The translations under genes and the position numbers were made by a program. Below the pieces are notes generated by a model. The model saw only the letters and a list, made by a program, of their open reading frames with translations. It did not search any database and had not been told where the DNA came from. Shown one piece after another: positions 1 to 5,373 of a DNA stretch of 5,373 nucleotides; the first letter of the stretch is position 1, and every line of letters starts with the position of its first letter. The stretch spans positions 1 to 5,373 of the forward strand of contig CADCVT010000085.1 in NCBI GenBank assembly GCA_902806215.1, given 5' to 3'. The DNA comes from an uncultured Solirubrobacteraceae bacterium. GTDB taxonomy: Bacteria > Actinomycetota > Thermoleophilia > Solirubrobacterales > Solirubrobacteraceae.

Positions 1-2498
1 CGCTTGCGGCCACCGCACCGGGCGCCCGGTCCGCCAACCTGCCCGAGTCGGGCACCCTGCAGCTGCCCGAGGGCGCCGACCTCACCCTCACGGGCGAGAG
101 CTCCGCGCTCGCGGGCGCCGTCGTCAATCCCGCCGGCGACGTCAACGGCGACCAGCGCCCCGACTTCCTAGTCGCCTCGCCGGGCGCGACCGCCCGCGGT
201 CGCGGCACCGCCGGCAGCGTGTTCGTCGTCTTCGGCCCGCGCGAGGGACTGCCCGAGAAGCTCACCGAGCTCGGCGGGCGCGGCATCCGCATCGACGGCG
301 CGGCACCGGGCGACCGCCTCGGCACCTCCGCGGCGGCGGCCGGCGACGTCATCCTGGGCGCCCCGCGTGCCGACAACCAGCCCGGCGCCGCGTACGTCAT
401 CCTCGGCCGGCGCGAGGCCGGAGCGATCGACCTCGGCGCACGCGGCAACAGCGAGATCAAGCTCAGTGCCGGCGGCAGCAGCACCGGCGACCACGTCGGC
501 ATCACCGTGGCGAGCACGCCCGACATGGACGGCGACCAGCGGCCCGAGCTGCTCGTCGGCGCCGATCGCATCGGTGCCGCCGAGGGGGCGACGCCGCCTC
601 CGCCGCCCGGTGCCGCGTTCGTCGTCTTCGCCAAGGCCGCCACGGCAGACGTCGACCTCGCCAAGCTTGGCGAGAAGGGCATCCGGCTCGACGGGCCCGC
701 CGGCAGCAGCGCCGGCCTCGGCCTCGGCGGCTCGCCCGACATGAACGGCGACGGCCGCGGCGAGATCGTCGTCGGCGCACCGACGGTGGGCGCCCGCACC
801 TCGCCGACCGCGACCACGTTCCCGACCGACGCCAAGGGCGCCGTCTACGTCGTCTTCGGCCGCGCGACCGGGGGCATGATCGACCTCAACGCGCTCGGCA
901 ACGACGGGTTCACCGTCGCCGCCGCCCCGCAGGACGGCCAGCTCGGCATCGGCTCCCTCGGCGTGCCCGACCTGACCGGCGACGGCGTCGCCGACCTCAT
1001 CACCGGCTCGCCCGGCGCCGACCGCAACAAGCGCGTCGACTCCGGCTCGGTCCACGTCGTCGCGGGCCAGAAGGCCCCGGGCACGATCGACCTCAACGCC
1101 CCCGGCCGTCCGGGCTTCCGCGTCGACGGCGGCGCGTCCGACGACGGCCTCGGCCGCTGGAACGACACGGTCAGCGACATCAGCGGCGACGGGCGGGCGG
1201 AGCTGCTGTTCGCCGCGCAGAACGCCGACGCGGACAGCAAGACCGACGCCGGCGCGGGCTACGTCATCTTCGGAGCCGAGAAACCGGCGCCCGAGATCGA
1301 CCTGTCGGCGCTGCGCGACCTCGGCTACCGCATCGCCGGCGCGACCGCCGGCGGGCGCCTCGGCTCGATCGCCGGCCTCGGCGACATCGACGGCGACAAC
1401 CGCGGCGACATCCTCGTCGGCACGCAGGGCGCCGGCACGGCGTCGCTGATCCTCGGGCCGAAGCCGCCGGCCGTCCCGCCGCCGCCGCCCGACCCGGGCG
1501 TCGCCGAGGAGATCGCGTCGGGCTGCAAGGCGGTCACGAACGTGCAGATCATCCTCGACGACTCGCTGTCGATGCGGCGCACGGACCCCCAGAACCTGCG
1601 GCGCCAGGCGATCGAGCTGCTCATCACCAAGCCGCGCAACGAGGGCAAGGTCATCGGCGTCTACGAGTTCGGCTCGTCGGGCGCGCAGGTGCTGCCGGCG
1701 CAGGCGATCATCCCGCGCGGCGTCGCCGGCTCGAACATCGCGGCGATGATCGACAAGCTCGAGGGCTCGATCCTCGGCGACAACGGCGGGACGAACTACA
1801 ACATCGGGTTCAAGGGCGCCGCGGACGACAACCCCGCCGCTCAGGCGCGCATCTTCATCACCGACGGCGGGCATCGCGGGTCGCCGTACCTCGACCTGCA
1901 CCGCGGCGGCGTGCCGACGTTCACCGTCGGCCTCGGCGCCGCCTCGAACCGGGGCGTGTTCAAGTCGCGCCTCGACCGGATCGCCGCCGAGACGAAGGGC
2001 AGGTCGTTCACCGGCGTCAGCGTCGACGACGTCATCCGCGTCGTGAACTCGATCGACTCCGGCCTGAACTGCGACGTCGACATCGACACCGACGAGGACA
2101 CGCTGACGCTCGAGGACCCGGTCGACGAGCAGGTCGTCCCGCTCGTCGTCAACGCGCGCACGTGCGACGTCGAGGTCAACTGGGGCGACCAGGACGAGAA
2201 CGTCGAGCCGGAGGAGATCGCGTTCATCTCCGAGGGCCGCATCGTCGGGCGCGCGTCGGGCAAGCGGCTGCGGTCGGTCGTCCGGCGGCCGGGACGGACG
2301 TTCAGCATCGGCGGCGTGCGCGTGAAGGGTCAGAAGCGCGGCGGCCGGTTCGGGCTGCGCCTGTCCGGCATGCCGGCCAGCAAGCTGCGCATCCGCTACA
2401 AGGTGACCAAGGTCGACGGCAAGGCCGCGAAGGTGACGTCGCAGATCACGCAGTCGCGGCGGCGGCAGATCGAGCAGGGCCGCAGGAGGCGCTCCTAG
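1..2498 (+). CDS. Secreted FG-GAP beta-propeller / VWA-domain protein (5' end outside window)
   Basis: The frame is open from base 3 to the TAG at 2496-2498, giving 831 visible residues; the true start lies upstream. The first visible residues (LAATAPGARSA) look like the end of a Sec signal peptide. Residues about 30-485 form seven FG-GAP repeats of about 65-70 residues, six with a D-x-[DNST]-G-D calcium loop (D46, D174, D246, D323, D392, D461). This predicts a seven-bladed integrin-alpha-type propeller. A PPPPP-containing hinge (488-499) leads to a VWA domain (about 508-690) with a complete MIDAS: DxSxS at 519-523, Thr597 and Asp621. A domain of about 130 residues follows, acidic at first and ending in a very basic tail (QGRRRRS). 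No LPxTG motif or C-terminal membrane segment is visible, so any anchor would be at the missing N-terminus. The family suggests calcium/metal-dependent adhesion or protein binding outside the cell; the ligand is unknown. It overlaps the next gene by one base. Confidence 0.95.
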   Translation, partial: LAATAPGARSANLPESGTLQLPEGADLTLTGESSALAGAVVNPAGDVNGDQRPDFLVASPGATARGRGTAGSVFVVFGPREGLPEKLTELGGRGIRIDGAAPGDRLGTSAAAAGDVILGAPRADNQPGAAYVILGRREAGAIDLGARGNSEIKLSAGGSSTGDHVGITVASTPDMDGDQRPELLVGADRIGAAEGATPPPPPGAAFVVFAKAATADVDLAKLGEKGIRLDGPAGSSAGLGLGGSPDMNGDGRGEIVVGAPTVGARTSPTATTFPTDAKGAVYVVFGRATGGMIDLNALGNDGFTVAAAPQDGQLGIGSLGVPDLTGDGVADLITGSPGADRNKRVDSGSVHVVAGQKAPGTIDLNAPGRPGFRVDGGASDDGLGRWNDTVSDISGDGRAELLFAAQNADADSKTDAGAGYVIFGAEKPAPEIDLSALRDLGYRIAGATAGGRLGSIAGLGDIDGDNRGDILVGTQGAGTASLILGPKPPAVPPPPPDPGVAEEIASGCKAVTNVQIILDDSLSMRRTDPQNLRRQAIELLITKPRNEGKVIGVYEFGSSGAQVLPAQAIIPRGVAGSNIAAMIDKLEGSILGDNGGTNYNIGFKGAADDNPAAQARIFITDGGHRGSPYLDLHRGGVPTFTVGLGAASNRGVFKSRLDRIAAETKGRSFTGVSVDDVIRVVNSIDSGLNCDVDIDTDEDTLTLEDPVDEQVVPLVVNARTCDVEVNWGDQDENVEPEEIAFISEGRIVGRASGKRLRSVVRRPGRTFSIGGVRVKGQKRGGRFGLRLSGMPASKLRIRYKVTKVDGKAAKVTSQITQSRRRQIEQGRRRRS
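105..1460 (+). repeat. Seven FG-GAP repeats encoding a beta-propeller
   Basis: These are in-frame repeats inside the first gene. Calcium-loop codons begin at 138, 522, 738, 969, 1176 and 1383; the last four steps are 216, 231, 207 and 207 bases. Blade 2 (about 300-420) keeps the GDVILGAP and AAYVILG strands but has lost the Asp loop. Blades share an inter-blade signature, IDL..LG..G.R.DG. The unit is also visible in DNA: the 15-mer GATCGACCTCAACGC occurs at 878-892 and again exactly 207 bases later at 1085-1099. Blade 3 carries an extra loop with five prolines (594-608). Seven units match the closed propeller of integrin alpha chains, which is knowledge of the family rather than something proved here. 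Confidence 0.88.
1524..2072 (+). other. VWA (integrin I-like) domain with intact MIDAS
   Basis: This protein domain lies within the first gene. The core strand NVQIILDDSLSM gives the DxSxS motif (codons 1557-1571). The Thr of GGTNYN is at 1791-1793 and the Asp of FITDGG at 1863-1865, completing the classic metal-ion-dependent adhesion site. The later strand PTFTVGLG and the segment ending FTGVSVDDVIRVVNSI fit the end of a VWA fold. Cys508 (codon 1524) and Cys690 (codon 2070) sit just before and after the domain, positions where vWF A1 and A3 domains carry a closing disulfide; that bond is inferred. With MIDAS complete, metal-dependent ligand binding is plausible. Confidence 0.88.
2484..2489 (+). 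promoter_or_regulatory. Ribosome binding site for the second gene
   Basis: AGGAGG lies inside the last codons of the upstream gene, 8 nt before GTG 2498. It decides the start: the same frame is open back to 2162, but that would overlap the upstream gene by over 330 bases with no comparable site and would place the signal peptide internally. The TAGTG overlap suggests translational coupling. Confidence 0.88.
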
Positions 2499-2566
2499 TG
2501 CTGCTGCGGGCGGTCCTCGCGCTCGTCGCGCTCCTGCTGTGCGCGCCCGTCGCCGCGTCGGCGGCG
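2498..2566 (+). other. Sec signal peptide of the second gene
   Basis: Residues 1-23 have one Arg at position 4, a hydrophobic core from about 5 to 16, a Pro at 17, and small residues (AASAA) before the mature start near ADVATGS. This is a type I (Sec) signal shape. No twin Arg is present and no lipobox is met. Confidence 0.85.
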
Positions 2567-3388
2567 GACGTCGCCACGGGCTCGTACACCGGCGGCGGGA
2601 CGGGCGAGGAGCCCGGCCTGGCGTTCGTGTTCGTCGAGCCCGACGCGACCACGTACCAGGCGGTCTTCACCGTGCGCGCGCCGTGCGAGGCGTACGAGCT
2701 GCCGGTCGTCGCGCGGATCGCGATCCCCAAGACGCAGCTCGCGCCCGACGGCACCTCGACCGTCACGCGGCAGATCACCGGCACCGCACAGGGCCCCGAC
2801 GGTCAGACCGCCAACGAGCAGGGCGAGGTCACGTTCTCGCTGCAGCTCGGCGAGGACGGCACGGGCGCCGGCACCGCGCGGCTGCGCTCGACGTTCACCG
2901 ACCAGGCCACCGGCGCCGTCGTCGCCCAGTGCGACACCGGCGAGCAGGCGTTCCGCGTCGCGGTGCTCCCCAGCCTCGTGACGAAGAAGCGCGCGCCCGC
3001 CCCGCGGCGCTCGATCGACTTCCTCGGCGCGGTCGGCGTCCAGCCGCTCGTCGCGTCGATGAGCGGCGGCGACATCGAGTCGATGACCGTCCTGTACCGG
3101 TCGGGCTGCCAGCGCCGAGCGACCGGCAGCGCGATCAGCCGCATCGTCGCGGTGCCGCGGCTGGACCTCAAGCGCGGCGTGCTCGCCTTCCGGGCGCGCG
3201 GTTTCAACCGGCTCTTCACGTCGACCGGCGAGGAGCTCGTCCGCTTCGAGATCCGCGCGAGCTTCGTGCGAGGCGGGATCCTCACCGGCACGATCCGCTA
3301 CCGAGGCGTCCTCCGAGGCTTCGACGGCGAGGTCGTATCGCGCTGCGACAGCGGCCCCCTGTCGTTCACGGCCGTCCCCGCGGACTAG
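2498..3388 (+). CDS. Secreted protein with two tandem Cys-containing beta domains, function unknown
   Basis: This encodes 296 residues from GTG 2498, chosen for the AGGAGG 8 nt upstream and because a signal peptide starts exactly there: MLLR, a Leu/Ala/Val core, then cleavage near ASA/AD (residues 22-23). The only Cys in the signal region (C15, after LLL) does not make a lipobox. The mature protein looks all-beta and seems to hold two related domains, about 27-152 and 170-295. Each has an early Cys (C63, C204) and a late Cys 82 or 79 residues on (C145, C283), the late one in a matching motif: CDTGEQAF in the first, CDSGPLSF in the second. One disulfide per domain is likely. I recognise no enzyme motif, transmembrane anchor or sorting signal. 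The one-base overlap with the propeller/VWA gene suggests co-expression and perhaps a shared surface complex, which is inference only. The gene ends 12 bp from the convergent dehydrogenase. Confidence 0.92.
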   Translation: MLLRAVLALVALLLCAPVAASAADVATGSYTGGGTGEEPGLAFVFVEPDATTYQAVFTVRAPCEAYELPVVARIAIPKTQLAPDGTSTVTRQITGTAQGPDGQTANEQGEVTFSLQLGEDGTGAGTARLRSTFTDQATGAVVAQCDTGEQAFRVAVLPSLVTKKRAPAPRRSIDFLGAVGVQPLVASMSGGDIESMTVLYRSGCQRRATGSAISRIVAVPRLDLKRGVLAFRARGFNRLFTSTGEELVRFEIRASFVRGGILTGTIRYRGVLRGFDGEVVSRCDSGPLSFTAVPAD

Positions 3389-3393
3389 AGGCG

Positions 3394-3426
3394 GAGCGGC
3401 CTACGCGGTCGCCGCGCCGGCCGCTC
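3394..3426. terminator. Candidate shared hairpin terminator between convergent genes
   Basis: GAGCGGCC (3394-3401) pairs with GGCCGCTC (3419-3426), an 8-bp stem. After a 2x2 mismatch (TA against CC), CGCGG (3404-3408) pairs with CCGCG (3412-3416) around a TCG loop. The structure starts 6 bases after the stop of the secreted-protein gene and overlaps the last codons of the dehydrogenase gene. No T-run follows on either strand, so this would be a U-less hairpin of the kind proposed for high-GC actinobacteria. Chance pairing is easier in such GC-rich DNA, hence moderate confidence. Confidence 0.45.
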
Positions 3427-5059
3427 GGCCCGCGCTGCGGCCGCTGAAGATGCACCCGCCGAGGAACGTCCCCTCGAGCGCGCGGTAGCCGTGAACCCCG
3501 CCGCCGCCGAACCCGGCTGCCTCGCCCGCGGCGTACACGCCGTCGAGCGGCTCGCCGCCGTCGCGCAGCACCCGCCCGTCGAGGTCGGTCTCGATCCCGC
3601 CGAGGGTCTTGCGCGTGAGGATGTGCAGGCGCACCGCGATGAGCGGGCCTGCCTTCGGGTCGAGGATCCGGTGCGGTGCCGCGACGCGGATGAACTTGTC
3701 GGTGAAGAAGTGCCTCGCCGCCGCGGTCGCCGTCACCTGCGGGTCCTTGCCCAGGCCGGTCGCCACCTGCCGGTCGCGCGCCGTGATCTGCGCCTCGATC
3801 TGCGCGGCGTCGAGCATCGGGTCGCCGCCTACGAGCTGGTTCATCTTCCCGACGAGCTCGCGGATCGTCGTGGCGGTGACGAAGTCCTCGCCCTTCTCGA
3901 CGAACTTCCGGACCGCCTCGGGCGCGCCCGGCTTGACCCGGCTGAGCAGAAGCTTCCAGTCCTTGTCGGTGAGGTCGGGGTTCTGCTCGGAGCCCGACAG
4001 CGCGAACTCCTTCTCGATGATCTTCTCGTTGAGCACGAACCACGAGTGCTGGTGGCCCTTGCGCGTGATGTGCTCGACCGAGCCCAGCGCGTCGAAGCCG
4101 GGGAACAGCGGCGCCGGGAGCCGCTCGCCCTCGGCGTCGAACCACATCGACGACGGGCCGGGCAGGATCCGGATGCCGTGGTGGCTCCAGATCGGGTCGT
4201 AGTTCTTGACGCCCTCGGGGTAGTGCCACATGCGGTCGGCGCCGATGACGCGACCGCCCGCGTCCTGGGTGATCTCGATCATGTGCCCGTCGACGTGGTC
4301 GGGCACCCCGGAGAGCATGTGGTCGGGAAGCGCCCCAGCGCGCTCGGGCCAGTTGCGGCGGACGATCTCGTGGTTGCCGCCGATCCCGCCGCTCGTGACG
4401 ACGACGGCCTGCGCAGTGAGGTCGAAGGCGTCGACGACCTCGCGGCTCGACTTCGCGCCGCGCACGCACGGATCGAGCGCGAGGATCTCGCCCGTCACGC
4501 CGTCGACCGCGCCGCCGCTCGACGACAGCCCGGTCACGCGGTGGCGGAAGCGCAGCTGCACGCGACCGGCGGCGACGTGCTCGCGCACGCGGCGCTCGAA
4601 CGGCGCGACGATGCCCGGGCCGGTCCCCCACGTGATGTGGAAGCGCGGCACCGAGTTGCCGTGCGCGATGCCGGTGTAGCCGCCGCGCTCGGGCCACTGG
4701 ACGAACGGGAACCAGCGCACGCCCTGCTCGTGCAGCCACGCGCGCTTCTCGCCCGCCGCGAACGCGACGTACGCCTCGGCCCACTTGCGCGGCCAGTGGT
4801 CCTCGGGGCGGTCGAACGCCGCCGAGCCCATCCAGTCGTCGAGCGCGAGCTCGTAGGAGTCCTTGACGCGCAGCCGGCGCTGCTCGGGCGAGTTGATGAG
4901 CATCAGCCCGCCGAACGACCAGAACGCCTGGCCGCCGAGCGACGCCTCGGGCTCCTGGTCGAGCAGGATCACGCGCCGGCCCAGGTCGGCGATCTCGGCG
5001 GTCGCGACCAAACCCGCGAGTCCGCCGCCCACCACGATCACGTCGGTGTCGAGAGCCAT
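3401..5059 (-). CDS. FAD-binding dehydrogenase (fumarate reductase/ketosteroid dehydrogenase superfamily)
   Basis: This encodes 552 residues, full length for the FAD-binding dehydrogenase family related to COG3573, by recall about 550. The N-terminus has the dinucleotide-binding fold: VIVVGGGLAG with GGGLAG at 11-16, the strand-2 acidic residue in VILLDQE (Asp34), then SLGGQAFWSFGG (40-51). The C-terminal FAD cap region shows TLGGIETD (485-492) and YAAGEAAGFGGGG (509-521) with VHGYRALEGTFLGG next, typical of the FAD_binding_2 family of flavoprotein dehydrogenases and reductases. It should bind FAD and oxidise or reduce an organic substrate; the substrate cannot be read from sequence. No signal peptide or membrane segment is present, so it is probably cytoplasmic. 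ATG 5057-5059 is chosen because the fold starts at once after it. Only a weak AGGG (about 9 nt upstream) could serve as ribosome binding site, and it lies within a candidate -10 box. It is divergent from gltX and convergent with the secreted pair. 3-Ketosteroid dehydrogenase is a possible but unproven role. Confidence 0.95.
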   Translation of the reverse strand: MALDTDVIVVGGGLAGLVATAEIADLGRRVILLDQEPEASLGGQAFWSFGGLMLINSPEQRRLRVKDSYELALDDWMGSAAFDRPEDHWPRKWAEAYVAFAAGEKRAWLHEQGVRWFPFVQWPERGGYTGIAHGNSVPRFHITWGTGPGIVAPFERRVREHVAAGRVQLRFRHRVTGLSSSGGAVDGVTGEILALDPCVRGAKSSREVVDAFDLTAQAVVVTSGGIGGNHEIVRRNWPERAGALPDHMLSGVPDHVDGHMIEITQDAGGRVIGADRMWHYPEGVKNYDPIWSHHGIRILPGPSSMWFDAEGERLPAPLFPGFDALGSVEHITRKGHQHSWFVLNEKIIEKEFALSGSEQNPDLTDKDWKLLLSRVKPGAPEAVRKFVEKGEDFVTATTIRELVGKMNQLVGGDPMLDAAQIEAQITARDRQVATGLGKDPQVTATAAARHFFTDKFIRVAAPHRILDPKAGPLIAVRLHILTRKTLGGIETDLDGRVLRDGGEPLDGVYAAGEAAGFGGGGVHGYRALEGTFLGGCIFSGRSAGRAAGAATA

Positions 5060-5067
5060 GCCGGCGG

Positions 5068-5073
5068 ACCCTA
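5068..5073 (-). promoter_or_regulatory. Candidate -10 box of the dehydrogenase gene (leaderless)
   Basis: On the - strand, TAGGGT fits the actinobacterial TAnnnT -10 pattern and ends 8 nt before ATG 5059. A transcript would start at or within a few bases of the ATG, giving a leaderless mRNA. No clear -35 element is seen 15-19 bp upstream. The same bases contain the weak AGGG that could instead be a Shine-Dalgarno site. Confidence 0.5.
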
Positions 5074-5117
5074 GTCGTCTCGGTCAGCGCGCGCTCCTGC
5101 AAGTGCCAGACGCGCGG

Positions 5118-5123
5118 TATCGT
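5118..5123 (+). promoter_or_regulatory. Candidate -10 box of gltX (leaderless)
   Basis: TATCGT fits TAnnnT and ends 8 nt before ATG 5132, the same spacing as on the opposite side. No Shine-Dalgarno sequence lies before this ATG (the eight bases are CAGAGCGC), which favours a leaderless start. The -35 region is weak; CTGCAA at 5097-5102 (15-bp spacer) is the best I see. Confidence 0.52.
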
Positions 5124-5131
5124 CAGAGCGC

Positions 5132-5373
5132 ATGCCGCCGCGCGTGCGTTTCTCGCCGTCCCCGACAGGTCCCTTCCACGTTGGCGGGGCCCGGAGCGCG
5201 CTGTTCAACTGGATGTTCGCGCGGCGCGAGGGCGGGGCGTTCCTGCTGCGCAACGAGGACACCGACCCGGTCCGCAGCGAGGCCCGCTGGCTCGAGGGGA
5301 TCCTCGACGGCATGCGCTGGCTCGGGATGGACTGGGACGAGGAGATCGTCCACCAGTCCGAGCGCCGCGAGGC
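5132..5373 (+). CDS. gltX: Glutamyl-tRNA synthetase, N-terminal part (3' end outside window)
   Basis: The 80 complete codons from ATG 5132 read straight into a bacterial class I GluRS: RVRFSPSPTGPFHVGGARSA, with HVGG as the HIGH-type ATP-binding motif (residues 16-19), ALFNWMFARREGG, then LLRNEDTD (residues 38-45) and the downstream WLGMDWDEE and HQSER segments. The enzyme charges tRNA-Glu with glutamate in the cytoplasm, and in many actinobacteria also tRNA-Gln for later amidation; which applies here cannot be told. The SPTG-HVGG form separates it from GlnRS (EPNG-HIGH) and GluQRS. The start fits because family members begin a few residues before RFxPSPTG. The usual Ile of RIEDTD is Asn here. 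The gene lacks a ribosome binding site, and a TAnnnT hexamer lies 8 nt upstream, suggesting a leaderless mRNA. The KMSKS region is beyond the edge. Confidence 0.96.
   Translation, partial: MPPRVRFSPSPTGPFHVGGARSALFNWMFARREGGAFLLRNEDTDPVRSEARWLEGILDGMRWLGMDWDEEIVHQSERRE

Larger units (their letters stand above)
5060..5131. promoter_or_regulatory. Divergent intergenic promoter region
   Basis: This 72-bp gap is the only real intergenic space in the window and must hold any promoter for both flanking genes unless promoters lie in coding DNA. It contains two outward-facing -10-like hexamers, listed separately, and a perfect 10-bp palindrome AGCGCGCGCT (5086-5095) near its centre. No convincing -35 box stands at normal spacing on either side. 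Confidence 0.6.

Noticed and set aside
219..221. GTG 219 as the start of the first gene
   Set aside because: The frame is open to the left edge, the first FG-GAP calcium loop (138-164) lies before it, a signal-peptide-like end is at the very left, and no ribosome binding site precedes it.
168..1901. 577-codon open frame on the - strand opposite the propeller/VWA gene
   Set aside because: It is rich in Arg, Ala, Asp and Val with a repeating pattern that mirrors the FG-GAP repeats of the real gene. It has no domain of its own and is a typical GC-rich antisense shadow.
2162..2497. Extended start of the second gene at GTG 2162
   Set aside because: It would overlap the upstream gene by 337 bases with Arg-rich sequence and would bury the signal peptide. 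GTG 2498 has AGGAGG at 8 nt.
2531..2542. Possible lipobox (LLLC) in the second protein
   Set aside because: The residue before Cys is Leu rather than Gly, Ala or Ser, and a normal signal peptidase I site follows at ASA/AD.
2539..3447. 302-codon open frame on the + strand overlapping the second gene
   Set aside because: Its product is an Arg-rich, low-complexity sequence with no recognisable motif. The other frame has the signal peptide and paired Cys motifs.
3491..5074. 527-codon open frame on the + strand opposite the dehydrogenase gene
   Set aside because: The - strand frame gives a full-length flavoprotein with all family motifs. This one is Arg/Ala/Asp/Val-rich and unrecognisable.
3366..5102. 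578-codon - strand frame overlapping the dehydrogenase gene in another frame
   Set aside because: It is extremely Arg-rich, lacks motifs, and runs through both the convergent junction and the promoter gap.
5071..5353. Two short - strand open frames at the right edge
   Set aside because: They lie opposite gltX, whose + strand reading has clear GluRS motifs.

Overview
The window is very GC-rich, with coding third positions almost all G or C. It carries three whole or nearly whole genes and the start of a fourth. The composition, leaderless-looking starts and secreted-protein style suggest a high-GC actinobacterium, perhaps of the Thermoleophilia/Solirubrobacterales type. That placement is an inference from style, not from a marker gene.

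Left half (1-3388, + strand): two genes for exported proteins. The first is cut by the left edge. It encodes a large secreted protein of at least 831 residues: seven FG-GAP repeats (a predicted integrin-alpha-like beta-propeller with calcium loops), a proline-rich hinge, a von Willebrand factor A (VWA) domain with an intact metal-binding MIDAS site, and a basic C-terminal domain. The second starts at GTG 2498, sharing one base with the stop of the first (TAGTG), behind a strong AGGAGG ribosome binding site. It encodes a 296-residue secreted protein of no recognised family, apparently two copies of one small Cys-containing beta domain. The overlap implies coupled expression and possibly a shared job at the cell surface.

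Right half (3401-5373): a FAD-binding dehydrogenase gene on the - strand converges on the secreted pair with only 12 bp between stops, over a strong 33-base hairpin that may act as a shared U-less terminator. A 72-bp gap (5060-5131) separates it from a divergent gene on the + strand, the start of glutamyl-tRNA synthetase (gltX), which runs off the right edge. Both divergent genes have a TAnnnT -10-like hexamer exactly 8 nt before ATG and little or no Shine-Dalgarno sequence, so both may be transcribed as leaderless mRNAs.

The right half looks like ordinary metabolism and housekeeping. The most interesting part is the coupled secreted pair, especially the propeller-plus-VWA protein, which uses the parts of an animal integrin alpha headpiece in a different order. 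I see no tRNA, rRNA, CRISPR array, insertion sequence or phage feature.
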